From positions 1 to 14,375 of the forward strand of contig CAIRYE010000468.1 of the NCBI GenBank assembly GCA_903882765.1: a stretch of DNA of 14,375 nt, written 5' to 3'. The translations under genes were made by a program, and so were the position numbers. Origin of the DNA: an uncultured Anaerolineae bacterium. Lineage in GTDB: Bacteria; Chloroflexota; Anaerolineae; Anaerolineales; Villigracilaceae. Under the pieces are notes generated by a model. That model did no database searches and was not told where the DNA came from. It saw only the letters and a program-made list of their open reading frames with translations. Positions 1-7,197 of the stretch are shown here, one piece after another (position 1 is the stretch's first letter; each line of letters begins with the position of its first letter).

Positions 1-1
1 A

Positions 2-637
2 GCCATTGAAGTGATCTTAGCCGCTGTTGCCAAAGCTGGTTTCAAAGCCGGTCGCGGCGCGGATGTAGCCATCGCTCTTGACCCCGCCGCCTCAGAACTT
101 TTTGACGAAAAAACCGGAAAATATAACCTTCGCAAAGAAGGCAAAATGCTCACTGGCCCCGAAATGGTTGAGTTTTGGGCGAAATGGGTAAATGACTACC
201 CCATCGTCTCAATTGAAGACGGCCTTGCCCAGGATGACTGGGAAAGCTGGAAGCTTGCCGTCGCTACCTTCGGCGATACCTGCCAGATCGTGGGCGATGA
301 TTTGTTGGTAACCAATCCAGAACGCGTTCGCCGTGGTATTCAAGAAAACGCCGCCAACGCCTTACTTGTTAAAGTGAACCAGATCGGTTCCCTCACCGAG
401 ACCATCGAAGCAGTAGAAGCCTGCCATCGAGCAGGTTGGCGCGCCGTCACTAGCCACCGCTCCGGTGAAACTGAAGACGCCACCATCGCTGACTTGGCTG
501 TAGCGCTAAATACCGGCCAGATCAAAACCGGCGCCCCCGCCCGCTCAGACCGCGTAGCCAAATACAATCAACTGATCCGCATCGAGGCTGAGCTTGGCAA
601 CACCGCCAAGTACGCCGGCTGGGATGCTCTGCGCTAA
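2..637 (+). CDS. eno: Enolase, C-terminal half (5' end outside window)
   Basis: Enolase (2-phosphoglycerate to phosphoenolpyruvate, glycolysis, cytosolic). Only the last 211 residues are visible, about half of a usual 430-residue enolase. The frame is open from the left edge (AIEVILAAVAKAG), so the true start lies upstream. Family hallmarks are intact: ALDPAASE and SIEDG carry Mg2+ ligands, GDDLLVTN carries the third ligand, LLVKVNQIGSLTE contains the catalytic lysine, and SHRSGETED is the substrate-binding loop. The C-terminus (KYNQLIRIEAELG...KYAGWDALR) is complete. The gene ends in TAA and is followed 31 bases later by an intrinsic terminator, so it is the last gene of its transcript. Nothing unusual is seen. 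Identification is close to certain. Confidence 0.97.
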   Translation, partial: AIEVILAAVAKAGFKAGRGADVAIALDPAASELFDEKTGKYNLRKEGKMLTGPEMVEFWAKWVNDYPIVSIEDGLAQDDWESWKLAVATFGDTCQIVGDDLLVTNPERVRRGIQENAANALLVKVNQIGSLTETIEAVEACHRAGWRAVTSHRSGETEDATIADLAVALNTGQIKTGAPARSDRVAKYNQLIRIEAELGNTAKYAGWDALR

Positions 638-667
638 AGGAAGCACCCTCTCATTTGATCTCTACCG

Positions 668-706
668 AAGAACCACCAGGCACTTTTCTTGGTGGTTCTT
701 TTATTT
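668..706 (+). terminator. Intrinsic terminator after eno
   Basis: A 10-bp perfect stem (AAGAACCACC at 668-677, GGTGGTTCTT at 691-700) with a 13-base loop is followed by a T-rich run (699-707). This is a standard Rho-independent terminator that separates eno from the downstream accessory genes. Confidence 0.85.
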
Positions 707-758
707 TATAATTATTTCTATTCAGCTTTTATTAGGGTTATGAAAAGGGGAGTTCGTT

Positions 759-1415
759 ATGGAAAATATCTGTCCAAATTGTGGTGGTTGTCCTAACCCT
801 CGCGACATACAAGATAATTTATGCCCTGTGTGCGGGGCAAACATGAATAATTATGTTCCAAACTACAATGTTAGCGGACATCTTGATCACCGGATTTCCA
901 AACCAGTTGACTTTTCCCTCCCAAATCAAAAATCAACAATTAAAAAGCCATACTCACCTGCCGGCCAAGTCAAAAAACGGCCTTCATCAAAATTATCAGA
1001 GAATGAACTATATCTCAAAAATAAATCACAAACAAATGAGACTCGGCGTATTGGGCTCACTACCTTCCTTTCAAACGTCAACGAACATCCTTTCGACCGT
1101 TCAGACTTAATAAATTATTTGACAAAAATAAAAATTGCTGATCCAGACCGATTGTTTCACTTTTTTGCGCAAAGATTATGGTCTTTTATCAATAGAAAAT
1201 TTGGAAAAACTGAAGCTTACATTTTCTGTTTTTCAACAGGAATTTCTGGCCAACCGAAAAAAGAGGCCAGAAGATTGGCGTCCGAATTCTCACTCAATGA
1301 AACGGACGTGCTAATTCAATTTAATAAGGTATTGGACTTTTTTGGTAGACCAGAGGGGAAAATAGCTTTACGCGACATCGCTAACGAGGCAGGAATAAAA
1401 TACTTCGAACCCTAA
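759..1415 (+). CDS. Hypothetical protein with N-terminal zinc ribbon
   Basis: The 218-residue product is not recognised as any named family. What can be seen: residues 5-25 hold two CxxC pairs (CPNC near residue 5 and CPVC near residue 22), a typical four-cysteine zinc ribbon. Residues about 30-90 are polar, rich in Lys, Ser and Asn, and probably disordered. Residues about 90-218 look like a helical domain, ending with a stretch (IALRDIANEAGI) that resembles a helix-turn-helix. There is no signal peptide or membrane segment. The ATG at 759 is preceded by a good ribosome site (AAGGGGAG, 745-752), and a TATAAT-like -10 lies at 707-712 without a clear -35. The gene is visibly more AT-rich than eno or the trp genes, which hints at acquisition. 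A nucleic-acid-binding role is possible but unproven. Confidence 0.7.
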   Translation: MENICPNCGGCPNPRDIQDNLCPVCGANMNNYVPNYNVSGHLDHRISKPVDFSLPNQKSTIKKPYSPAGQVKKRPSSKLSENELYLKNKSQTNETRRIGLTTFLSNVNEHPFDRSDLINYLTKIKIADPDRLFHFFAQRLWSFINRKFGKTEAYIFCFSTGISGQPKKEARRLASEFSLNETDVLIQFNKVLDFFGRPEGKIALRDIANEAGIKYFEP

Positions 1416-1549
1416 TTTAGAGCGGACCGATTAAATGAATCCATTTATTGGTTTTCCCAAATCCAAAAATCATATAAGGTCATTCCAACCTACCTCCTTT
1501 CAGCTCTAAATGCAATATAATTTGACTGAAATTCTAAAGAGGTCAGGTC

Positions 1550-1960
1550 ATGTCCCTCAACTATCGCATCCTAAAATACTCACTGCTCGCAGGGTCTTTC
1601 TACTTTTTCCTTGTTTCCATCGTGCATTTCTTTGAGATCAAAGTACCGGTCTTATTCATTTACTTTAATGTCCAGTCTTACCCCTATCAAGATCGCATCA
1701 TCTCTTTTTTGGCTTTTGGTTGGTCTGTTTTTCTGTTTACCGCCTTTACCAACCCCGAAAGGCAGGATGCGCTGATGAAAGCAATATTGGTCGCAGGGGG
1801 TGCGGCAGTATTTGGTTTATTCGCCATCAATTCTTCAACCGATTTCAAAGCACTCGACCCAACCATCGATCCAATTATCTTTACATTTGAAACGTTAGGT
1901 CTATTGGTTTACTTGGCATGGTTGGTTATTTTTTACGTGAGGGTGCTTCGAAAGAAATAG
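1550..1960 (+). CDS. Small four-helix membrane protein, unknown function
   Basis: The 136-residue protein has four hydrophobic segments, at about residues 10-30 (LLAGSFYFFLVSIVHFF), 47-65 (IISFLAFGWSVFLFTAF), 77-96 (AILVAGGAAVFGLFAI) and 113-132 (LGLLVYLAWLVIFYVRVL). It ends in a basic RKK tail, as expected for an inner-membrane protein with a cytoplasmic C-terminus. No catalytic motif is recognised and no family can be named. The ATG at 1550 has an AGAGG ribosome site about 8 bases upstream (1537-1542), and a TATAAT-like box lies at 1516-1521 without a convincing -35. It stands alone, 134 bp after the zinc-ribbon gene, and no clear terminator is seen on either side. The coding call rests on the clean hydrophobic pattern and the ribosome site. 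Confidence 0.75.
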   Translation: MSLNYRILKYSLLAGSFYFFLVSIVHFFEIKVPVLFIYFNVQSYPYQDRIISFLAFGWSVFLFTAFTNPERQDALMKAILVAGGAAVFGLFAINSSTDFKALDPTIDPIIFTFETLGLLVYLAWLVIFYVRVLRKK

Positions 1961-2207
1961 ACCATATCAGAAGCGGAACCGTACTTTTGGTAAAAAGGGG
2001 GCGATTCTCATAATGGAATCCAGGGAGCGGTTTTTGAAAACCGTAGATTCAACAACGAAACCACCTTATTTGTCTACAGAAATTAAAATAAAATTGACCA
2101 TGCGGTCGCATTGGCGGTAAATGGAAAGCATAACCGTTATAATTAGAACATAAGAAAGCAGAAATCATAGAATGGTACAAAATACCGAACCACGGAGTTG
2201 AGAACAC

Positions 2208-3537
2208 TTGGAACTGATCATACCGGATGGAGCAACGAGTATCAAACTATTTGAATTCGCGAACAGGTCTGACCTCCTTTCCGTTCACATTCCCAGTTCG
2301 GTAAAAGAAATTGGGATGGCAGCATTTAAAAATTGTCCTAGATTGAGCAATATTATCATTCCAACATCAGTACATCGGATTGAAGCAGCTGCTTTTATGG
2401 GATGTAAAGGTCTGTCTGAGGTCGTTCTCCCCCTCCTCCGTGAAAGTCATTGAGGACGGTGCCTTCGAAGGATGTCAGGGGCTCACAGAGGTTCAGTTAC
2501 CCGATTCGATAGAAATAATTCGAAAGTATACCTTCAGGGAATGTACCAGCCTAACAAAAGTTCACCTTCCGTCAAAATTGAGACGGATCGAAGCAGGGGC
2601 ATTCAGTGGATGTTCCAACCTCACCCGCCTTGACCTGCCAGACACCCTCCAAACCATTTCTTGTGATTCTTTCAAACAGACCCCGTACCAACGGTATAAT
2701 TATGCTGCTCTATATCCTTTCTATGAAAAAGAATTTTCCGCGTATAAATTCGGTGATTATAAGCAGACAGTCATCAGCAATCTTTCCACTTGGATCGAGG
2801 GAGATGGACACGACAAGATAACGGAAAGCATAAAACGCAATCGACATCTCTACGCCAAGGAGTGGATTGAAAATCCACAAAATCATCAAACTTTCAAAAA
2901 TCTATTCAATATCCTGGTCACAAAGGATAACTGTGATGAATTGCTCGATGCGGCACAAAAAGCCAGCGCAACTGAAATCGCTTTGGCATTAATGGATTTC
3001 AAGCAAGAGCAAAAATCGAAGGATGGGGTTGACGAATTATTTAATTACGATTTGAATGACCTGACCACGAAGGATTATGTCAATACGTTTTGGAGGGTCG
3101 CGATTCGATCCGGTGGAGAATACGTTATTGAAGCTTATCTGGGAAAGGAAAAAACCGCTACCTTCCCAACCAAATACGGAGATAACCTTCTACGTAGAAC
3201 GGGATCGGATTGCCATACCGGCAAATTAGAAGAGTTGATCATACCAGAAGGGTTTACTAGCCTCAAACCATTCCATGCCCCGCGTCTCAAAAAGATCACA
3301 ATACCATCCACGATGAAACGCCTGCCGGTTTGTACATTCGAGTATTGTAAAAAATTGGAAACCGTCACTCTCCCCGACGAGATGATCGAGATCAAGAGAA
3401 GAGCTTTTCATTGCTGCAGCAATCTTAAAACAATCAACATCCCCGCTTCTCTCAAAAAAGTTGACCCTAGTGCCTTTGACTTTTGCCATTCCTTACCGGA
3501 AGATACTCTGAAACAGTTCAAGCACTATATGATCTAA
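2208..3537 (+). pseudogene. BspA-type (LRR_5) leucine-rich repeat protein, frameshifted
   Basis: Two reading frames together encode one LRR protein: 2208-2453, ending early in a stop, and the frame that continues to the stop at 3537. Removing one C from the CCCCC run at 2429-2433 joins them exactly in repeat register (EVVLP-SSVKVIEDGAF) and gives about 442 residues. The downstream frame has no credible start of its own. Domains: about six LRR_5 repeats (IPSSVKEIGMAAFKNC-type) over residues 1-160, a non-repeat helical middle (about 160-330), then a second block of about three repeats to the C-terminus. Both blocks open with the same motif (LIIPDGATSIKLF and LIIPEGFTSLKPF). The proposed start is TTG 2208 with GGAG at 2194-2197. 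It is weak, and a TGA lies in frame just upstream at 2199. A TATAAT-like box is at 2138-2143. No signal peptide is seen. The function is unknown; such repeats usually mediate protein binding. Confidence 0.75.
2429..2433 (+). other. Frameshift site: C5 homopolymer in LRR gene
   Basis: Five Cs are present where four would keep the leucine-rich repeat in frame. Read as is, the frame ends at 2453 after LPLLRESH. With one C removed it continues as LPSSVKVIEDGAFEGC, a perfect family repeat. The cause may be a sequencing or assembly error, a recent mutation, or slippage. Confidence 0.75.
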
Positions 3538-3730
3538 GAACCAGGCATAAACTCAATTCGGCGATAGAGATCATCCCATGCCCCCTTTTAATCTTGGTTG
3601 TACTTCACTTTTAAGAAATCTATATTTCGCCCTATTGAAAAAGGTTCCGAAATTCCATAAATTTGGTTTAGATTTAGCCTGCCTACACAATACCAAAACT
3701 TGTATCAAAACGCATGTCGTCTTTTATTCC

Positions 3731-3758
3731 TTGACATCGTCTCAGCCTTGCATATAAT
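3731..3758 (+). promoter_or_regulatory. Sigma-70-type promoter of the trp operon
   Basis: A perfect -35 box (TTGACA, 3731-3736) and a perfect -10 box (TATAAT, 3753-3758) are separated by 16 bp. Transcription should start near 3765, a short distance before the T-box leader. The 193 bases between the LRR gene stop and this promoter (3538-3730) are AT-rich, and nothing else is recognised in them. Confidence 0.85.
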
Positions 3759-3782
3759 TACAACAATTAAATAGCTAAAAAC

Positions 3783-4056
3783 GTTGACGTGGACGAGTAG
3801 CATTAAAAGCGATTTTCAGAGAGCCCTCGATCGGTGAGAATAGGGTAAAAGCGCAAAATGTGAATGGACCATTGAGTTGAGAGGTAGAACGGCAAACGCC
3901 AAGTACACCGATCCGTAAACCGCAACCGTTACTCTGCGGCATCACTAACTGAGTTCAACTCCTTTGCTGATGATCAAGTGAGTATCGTTGATACTAAACT
4001 GGGTGGCACCGCGGGAATCCCTTCTCGTCCCTTTATAGGACAGATTGGGATTTTTT
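3783..4056 (+). promoter_or_regulatory. Tryptophan T-box leader (tRNA-Trp-sensing riboswitch)
   Basis: This is a complete T-box leader. Stem I shows AGTA (3796-3799, loop E), AGAGAG (3818-3823), GGTGAGAA (3833-3840, distal loop) and the specifier loop GAATGGA, with UGG (Trp) at 3865-3867. A stem III hairpin (AGTATC 3981-3986, GATACT 3990-3995) precedes the T-box core GGGTGGCACCGCGGG (4001-4015). The UGGC bulge (4004-4007) would pair with a GCCA 3' end, so the tRNA discriminator should be G, as in bacterial tRNA-Trp. The antiterminator closes with CGTCCC (4026-4031). Known of the family: uncharged tRNA stabilises the antiterminator and lets RNA polymerase read through. The downstream genes (trp biosynthesis plus trpS) agree with the specificity. 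Confidence 0.95.
4016..4056 (+). terminator. T-box-controlled intrinsic terminator
   Basis: AATCCC (4016-4021) pairs with GGGATT (4047-4052), and GTCC (4027-4030) pairs with GGAC (4038-4041). Six Ts follow (4051-4056). Its 5' arm overlaps the sequence needed for the antiterminator, giving the expected mutually exclusive switch. Confidence 0.9.
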
Positions 4057-4090
4057 GTTTAAAAGAAAGTTGGACCCCGCTAGGATGCTT

Positions 4091-5527
4091 ATGAATAATA
4101 AAACGATCCGAACCATTTATAAAGAAATTACCGCCGATCTAGATACACCGATCAGCGTTTACCTCAAGGTGAAGAACGAGAACCCCTCCTTTTTGTTAGA
4201 ATCGGTGGAGGGTGGGGATAAGATCGCGCGTTATTCCTTCATTGGTATCAACCCGGTGGCACAATACATTTTGTTTGACGATCACATTCAGATCCACAAG
4301 GATGGTTTGAGATCCATCAAGACATTGCTCCCCGGCGAAGACCCCACGGTTTTTCTTCACAACCAAATTGGAGGCACTTCGGTAGAGCGCGTCGAAGGAT
4401 TGCCACGCTTTATTGGAGGTTTAGTGGGGTATATGGGGTTTGATATGATCAAATTTTTCGAACCAAGCCTGCAAAAAGACATCAAGCCCAGCGCGGCTCC
4501 ACTGGCGCACTACTTGCTTACCGATACCATCATCGCTTTCGATCATGCCCGCCGCAGCGTCTTTGTCATCACGCACTTGTTGGATGGAAACGAGGAAACC
4601 GCAAATGCCCGCATCGAAGATGTGTTGAGGAAGATCAACACCCCACTGATCATTCCACCGGCTAAACTGATTCCTTCTGAGAAACCCATTGCCAATATGA
4701 TGCAGGCCGATTTTGAAGAAAAAGTGATCACCGCTAAAGAGAACATAAAAGCGGGAGATATCTTTCAGGTTGTTCTGTCACAGCAATTCAGTAAAGTCTC
4801 TACCGCCGACCCATTCGACGTGTACCGTACCTCGCGCCGGCTCAATCCATCCCCCTATATGTATTTTTTCGATCTCGGCCAAGCTCTTGATCGACCCTAT
4901 TTCATCGTAGGTTCTAGCCCCGAAATGTTCGTGCGTTTGGAAAACAATATCGCCAGTCTGCGCCCCATTGCAGGAACCCGACAGCGCGGGCAAACTCCGT
5001 TGGAAGACCAACAGCTGATGGCGGATTTGATCGCTGACCCTAAGGAGAATGCCGAACATGTAATGTTGGTAGACCTTGGCCGCAACGACCTCGGTCGCGT
5101 ATGCCAATTTGGCAGCGTCAATGTTACCGATTTCGCCATTGTAGAAAAATACTCTCACGTAATGCACTTAGTAAGCAATGTGGAAGGGCAGCTAAAGCCG
5201 GGACTGAACGCTTTCGATCTAGTTCGCTCCGCCTTCCCAGCCGGCACCGTCTCAGGTGCGCCGAAGATCCGCGCGATGGAGATCATCAGCGCTTTGGAGC
5301 AGAACCACCGAGGCGCATACGGCGGCATGGTGGGGTATTTCGGCTTCGATGGCGCCATGGATACCTGCCTCACCATCCGCACTTTAGTAGTAGAAGGTAA
5401 CCGCTTTACGGTGCAAGCCGGAGCTGGAATCGTTGCGGATTCCGTCCCGCAAGCCGAGTATCAAGAAACCATCAACAAAGCTTCCGCCATGTTAAAGGCG
5501 ATCGAATTAACAGAAAGTTTGATGTGA
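4091..5527 (+). CDS. trpE: Anthranilate synthase component I
   Basis: TrpE converts chorismate to anthranilate using ammonia supplied by TrpG, the first committed step to tryptophan. It is 478 residues long from the chosen start. LLES (35-38) is the motif associated with tryptophan feedback binding. The chorismate-binding domain has PIAGTRQRG (292-300), VDLGRNDLGRV (327-337), YSHVMHLVSNVEG and PAGTVSGAPK (383-392). The Ala in PIAGT, where PabB proteins often have Lys, favours TrpE over aminodeoxychorismate synthase. The start was chosen at ATG 4091 because AGGA lies five bases upstream (4082-4085). An in-frame ATG at 4085 is the alternative. A longer TTG-initiated frame from 4055 would begin inside the terminator T-tract and is unlikely. 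It is the first gene of the T-box-controlled operon. Confidence 0.96.
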   Translation: MNNKTIRTIYKEITADLDTPISVYLKVKNENPSFLLESVEGGDKIARYSFIGINPVAQYILFDDHIQIHKDGLRSIKTLLPGEDPTVFLHNQIGGTSVERVEGLPRFIGGLVGYMGFDMIKFFEPSLQKDIKPSAAPLAHYLLTDTIIAFDHARRSVFVITHLLDGNEETANARIEDVLRKINTPLIIPPAKLIPSEKPIANMMQADFEEKVITAKENIKAGDIFQVVLSQQFSKVSTADPFDVYRTSRRLNPSPYMYFFDLGQALDRPYFIVGSSPEMFVRLENNIASLRPIAGTRQRGQTPLEDQQLMADLIADPKENAEHVMLVDLGRNDLGRVCQFGSVNVTDFAIVEKYSHVMHLVSNVEGQLKPGLNAFDLVRSAFPAGTVSGAPKIRAMEIISALEQNHRGAYGGMVGYFGFDGAMDTCLTIRTLVVEGNRFTVQAGAGIVADSVPQAEYQETINKASAMLKAIELTESLM

Positions 5528-5541
5528 AAGGACAAATGGAC

Positions 5542-6609
5542 ATGACAAACAAAACCCCAAAACCACGTTTGCTCACCGGCGACCGCCCTACCGGCAAATT
5601 ACATCTCGGCCATTACGTCGGCTCTCTTGCGAATCGTCTCAGCATGCAAGATCAATACGATTCGTATTTCATTATCGCGGACTTACACACGCTCACCACC
5701 AAGCCCGAGCCGAACTACATCAAAGACCTACCTTTTTACATTCGTGAGATCGCCATCGATTATCTTTCGGTGGGCATCGACCCCAACAAGAGTACTATCT
5801 ACGTTCAATCGGCTATTCCCGAAACGTTTCAGCTCAACCTCATCTTCGAGATGCTGGTCACGGTTAGCCGCCTGCAGCGCATCCCATCCCTCAAGGAAAT
5901 GGCTAGGGATGCCCATATCAGTTCGATGCCGTTTGGCTTGCTAGGCTACCCTGTTTTACAGGCGGTGGATATTCTACTACCACGCGCCAATGTGGTGCCG
6001 GTTGGCAAAGATAACCAAAGCCATGTAGAACTAGCCCGCGAGATCGCTAGCCGTTTCAACACCATCTACGGCCAAACCTTCGACGAGCCGCAAGATCTGC
6101 TCAGCGGTATCCCGATGCTGATCGGCACCGATGGTAAGAACAAGATGAGCAAGAGTTTGCACAACGCCATCTACCTTTCTGACGACCCCGCTACTGTGGC
6201 AACCAAGGTAAAGGGGATGTACACCGACCCCACCCGCTTGCGCGCCAGCGACCCTGGACACACAGAAGGTAACCCAGTGTTCATTTATCACGATGCCTTT
6301 AATAGCAAAAAAGATGAAGTTGCCGACCTAAAAGAACGTTACAGAACTGGCAAAGTCAGTGATGTGGAAGTGAAGGATAAGCTAACCATCGCGCTCAATA
6401 ACTTCCTCGACCCTATCCGCGAGAAACGCGCTTACTTCACTAATCATCCAATGATGGTGCAAGATGTGCTCAATGCCGGCATACAAAAAATGCAACGTGA
6501 AGCCCGCCGCACCATGGAGCTGGTTCGCGAACGCACTGGTCTTTCCTACTCGGCAGATTTAGTAAGCGACAAGGTGGATCTGTTCGGTGAGTATGGGGGG
6601 CAGAAATGA
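5542..6609 (+). CDS. trpS: Tryptophanyl-tRNA synthetase
   Basis: A class I aminoacyl-tRNA synthetase that charges tRNA-Trp; 355 residues. The class signatures are HLGH (21-24, within TGDRPTGKLHLGHYVGS) and KMSKS (201-205). PVLQAVDILL and VPVGKDNQSHVELAREI form the tryptophan/ATP pocket region typical of TrpRS. The pattern around TGDRPTG...HLGH and GMYTDPTRLRASDPG..EGNPVF recalls the TrpRS II group known from Deinococcus; this is from memory. The start was chosen at ATG 5542 because AAAGGA (5527-5532) lies nine bases upstream. GTG 5524 and ATG 5536 are in-frame alternatives. It sits between trpE and trpG, 14 bp after the trpE stop, and its last four bases overlap trpG. Placement under the Trp T-box couples tRNA charging to amino acid synthesis. 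Confidence 0.95.
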   Translation: MTNKTPKPRLLTGDRPTGKLHLGHYVGSLANRLSMQDQYDSYFIIADLHTLTTKPEPNYIKDLPFYIREIAIDYLSVGIDPNKSTIYVQSAIPETFQLNLIFEMLVTVSRLQRIPSLKEMARDAHISSMPFGLLGYPVLQAVDILLPRANVVPVGKDNQSHVELAREIASRFNTIYGQTFDEPQDLLSGIPMLIGTDGKNKMSKSLHNAIYLSDDPATVATKVKGMYTDPTRLRASDPGHTEGNPVFIYHDAFNSKKDEVADLKERYRTGKVSDVEVKDKLTIALNNFLDPIREKRAYFTNHPMMVQDVLNAGIQKMQREARRTMELVRERTGLSYSADLVSDKVDLFGEYGGQK

Positions 6610-7187
6610 TCTTGATGATCGATAATTACGATTCTTTCACCTACAACCTAGTTCAGTACTTTGGCGAACTCGGCGCGGAGATAACCATTGTACGCAACGA
6701 CGCTCTCACGATGGAAGATGTTAAAAAAATGGATGTGACAGCATTGGTGATCTCGCCCGGCCCCGGAGACCCGATCGCCGATGGCGGCATCTCGGAGGAT
6801 TGCGTACGCTATTTTTCCGGCAAGGTACCTGTGCTGGGGGTGTGTTTGGGGCACCAATGCATTGGTGCTGTGAATGGCGGCAAAGTGGTTCGCGCTGGCC
6901 AATTGATGCACGGAAAAACCAGTTCCATCACCCACAACGGCCAAGGCATCTTCAAAGATATTCCCAGTCCCTTTGAGGTTATGCGCTACCACTCGCTGAT
7001 CGTGGAAATACCGCAAGGCAACCAAACGATGGAAGTGACCGGCGTTACAAACGATGAAGAGATCATGGCTATCAAAGTAAAAGGGCAGAACACCTATGGA
7101 GTACAGTTCCATCCCGAATCGATTCTTACCCAATACGGCAAACAAATCCTGAAAAATTTTCTCTCGCTGCAAGGCGGGGTTGGTTAG
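6606..7187 (+). CDS. trpG: Anthranilate synthase component II (glutamine amidotransferase)
   Basis: A class I glutamine amidotransferase subunit that releases ammonia from glutamine for TrpE; 193 residues, the normal size for a stand-alone TrpG. The catalytic triad is visible: Cys80 in GVCLGHQ, and His169 and Glu171 in VQFHPES. Other signatures are MIDNYDSFTYNLVQYF at the N-terminus, SPGPGDP (50-56) forming the oxyanion region, and MHGKTS (101-106). The ATG at 6606 overlaps the trpS stop (ATGA, 6606-6609), which suggests translational coupling. Small TrpG/PabA proteins can serve both anthranilate and aminodeoxychorismate synthases. The operon context makes the tryptophan role the main one; dual use cannot be judged from this window. 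Confidence 0.95.
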   Translation: MILMIDNYDSFTYNLVQYFGELGAEITIVRNDALTMEDVKKMDVTALVISPGPGDPIADGGISEDCVRYFSGKVPVLGVCLGHQCIGAVNGGKVVRAGQLMHGKTSSITHNGQGIFKDIPSPFEVMRYHSLIVEIPQGNQTMEVTGVTNDEEIMAIKVKGQNTYGVQFHPESILTQYGKQILKNFLSLQGGVG

Positions 7188-7197
7188 CGGAGATCCC

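Noticed and set aside
1416..1510. Eight-base inverted repeat TTTAGAGC ... GCTCTAAA flanking the gap before the small membrane gene
   Set aside because: It is short, 79 bases apart, with no further pairing or duplication; chance is a sufficient explanation.
2028..2043. Hairpin CGGTTTTTGAAAACCG between the membrane protein and the LRR gene
   Set aside because: A small isolated hairpin with no T-run and no clear role; not strong enough to call a terminator or regulatory site.
4055..4090. TTG start giving a longer TrpE
   Set aside because: The TTG lies in the terminator T-tract, has no ribosome site, and adds residues not typical of TrpE. ATG 4091 has AGGA at the right distance.
4091..5527. Possibility that this is pabB rather than trpE
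   Set aside because: The PIAGT motif, the LLES motif and the full trp operon context all favour TrpE.
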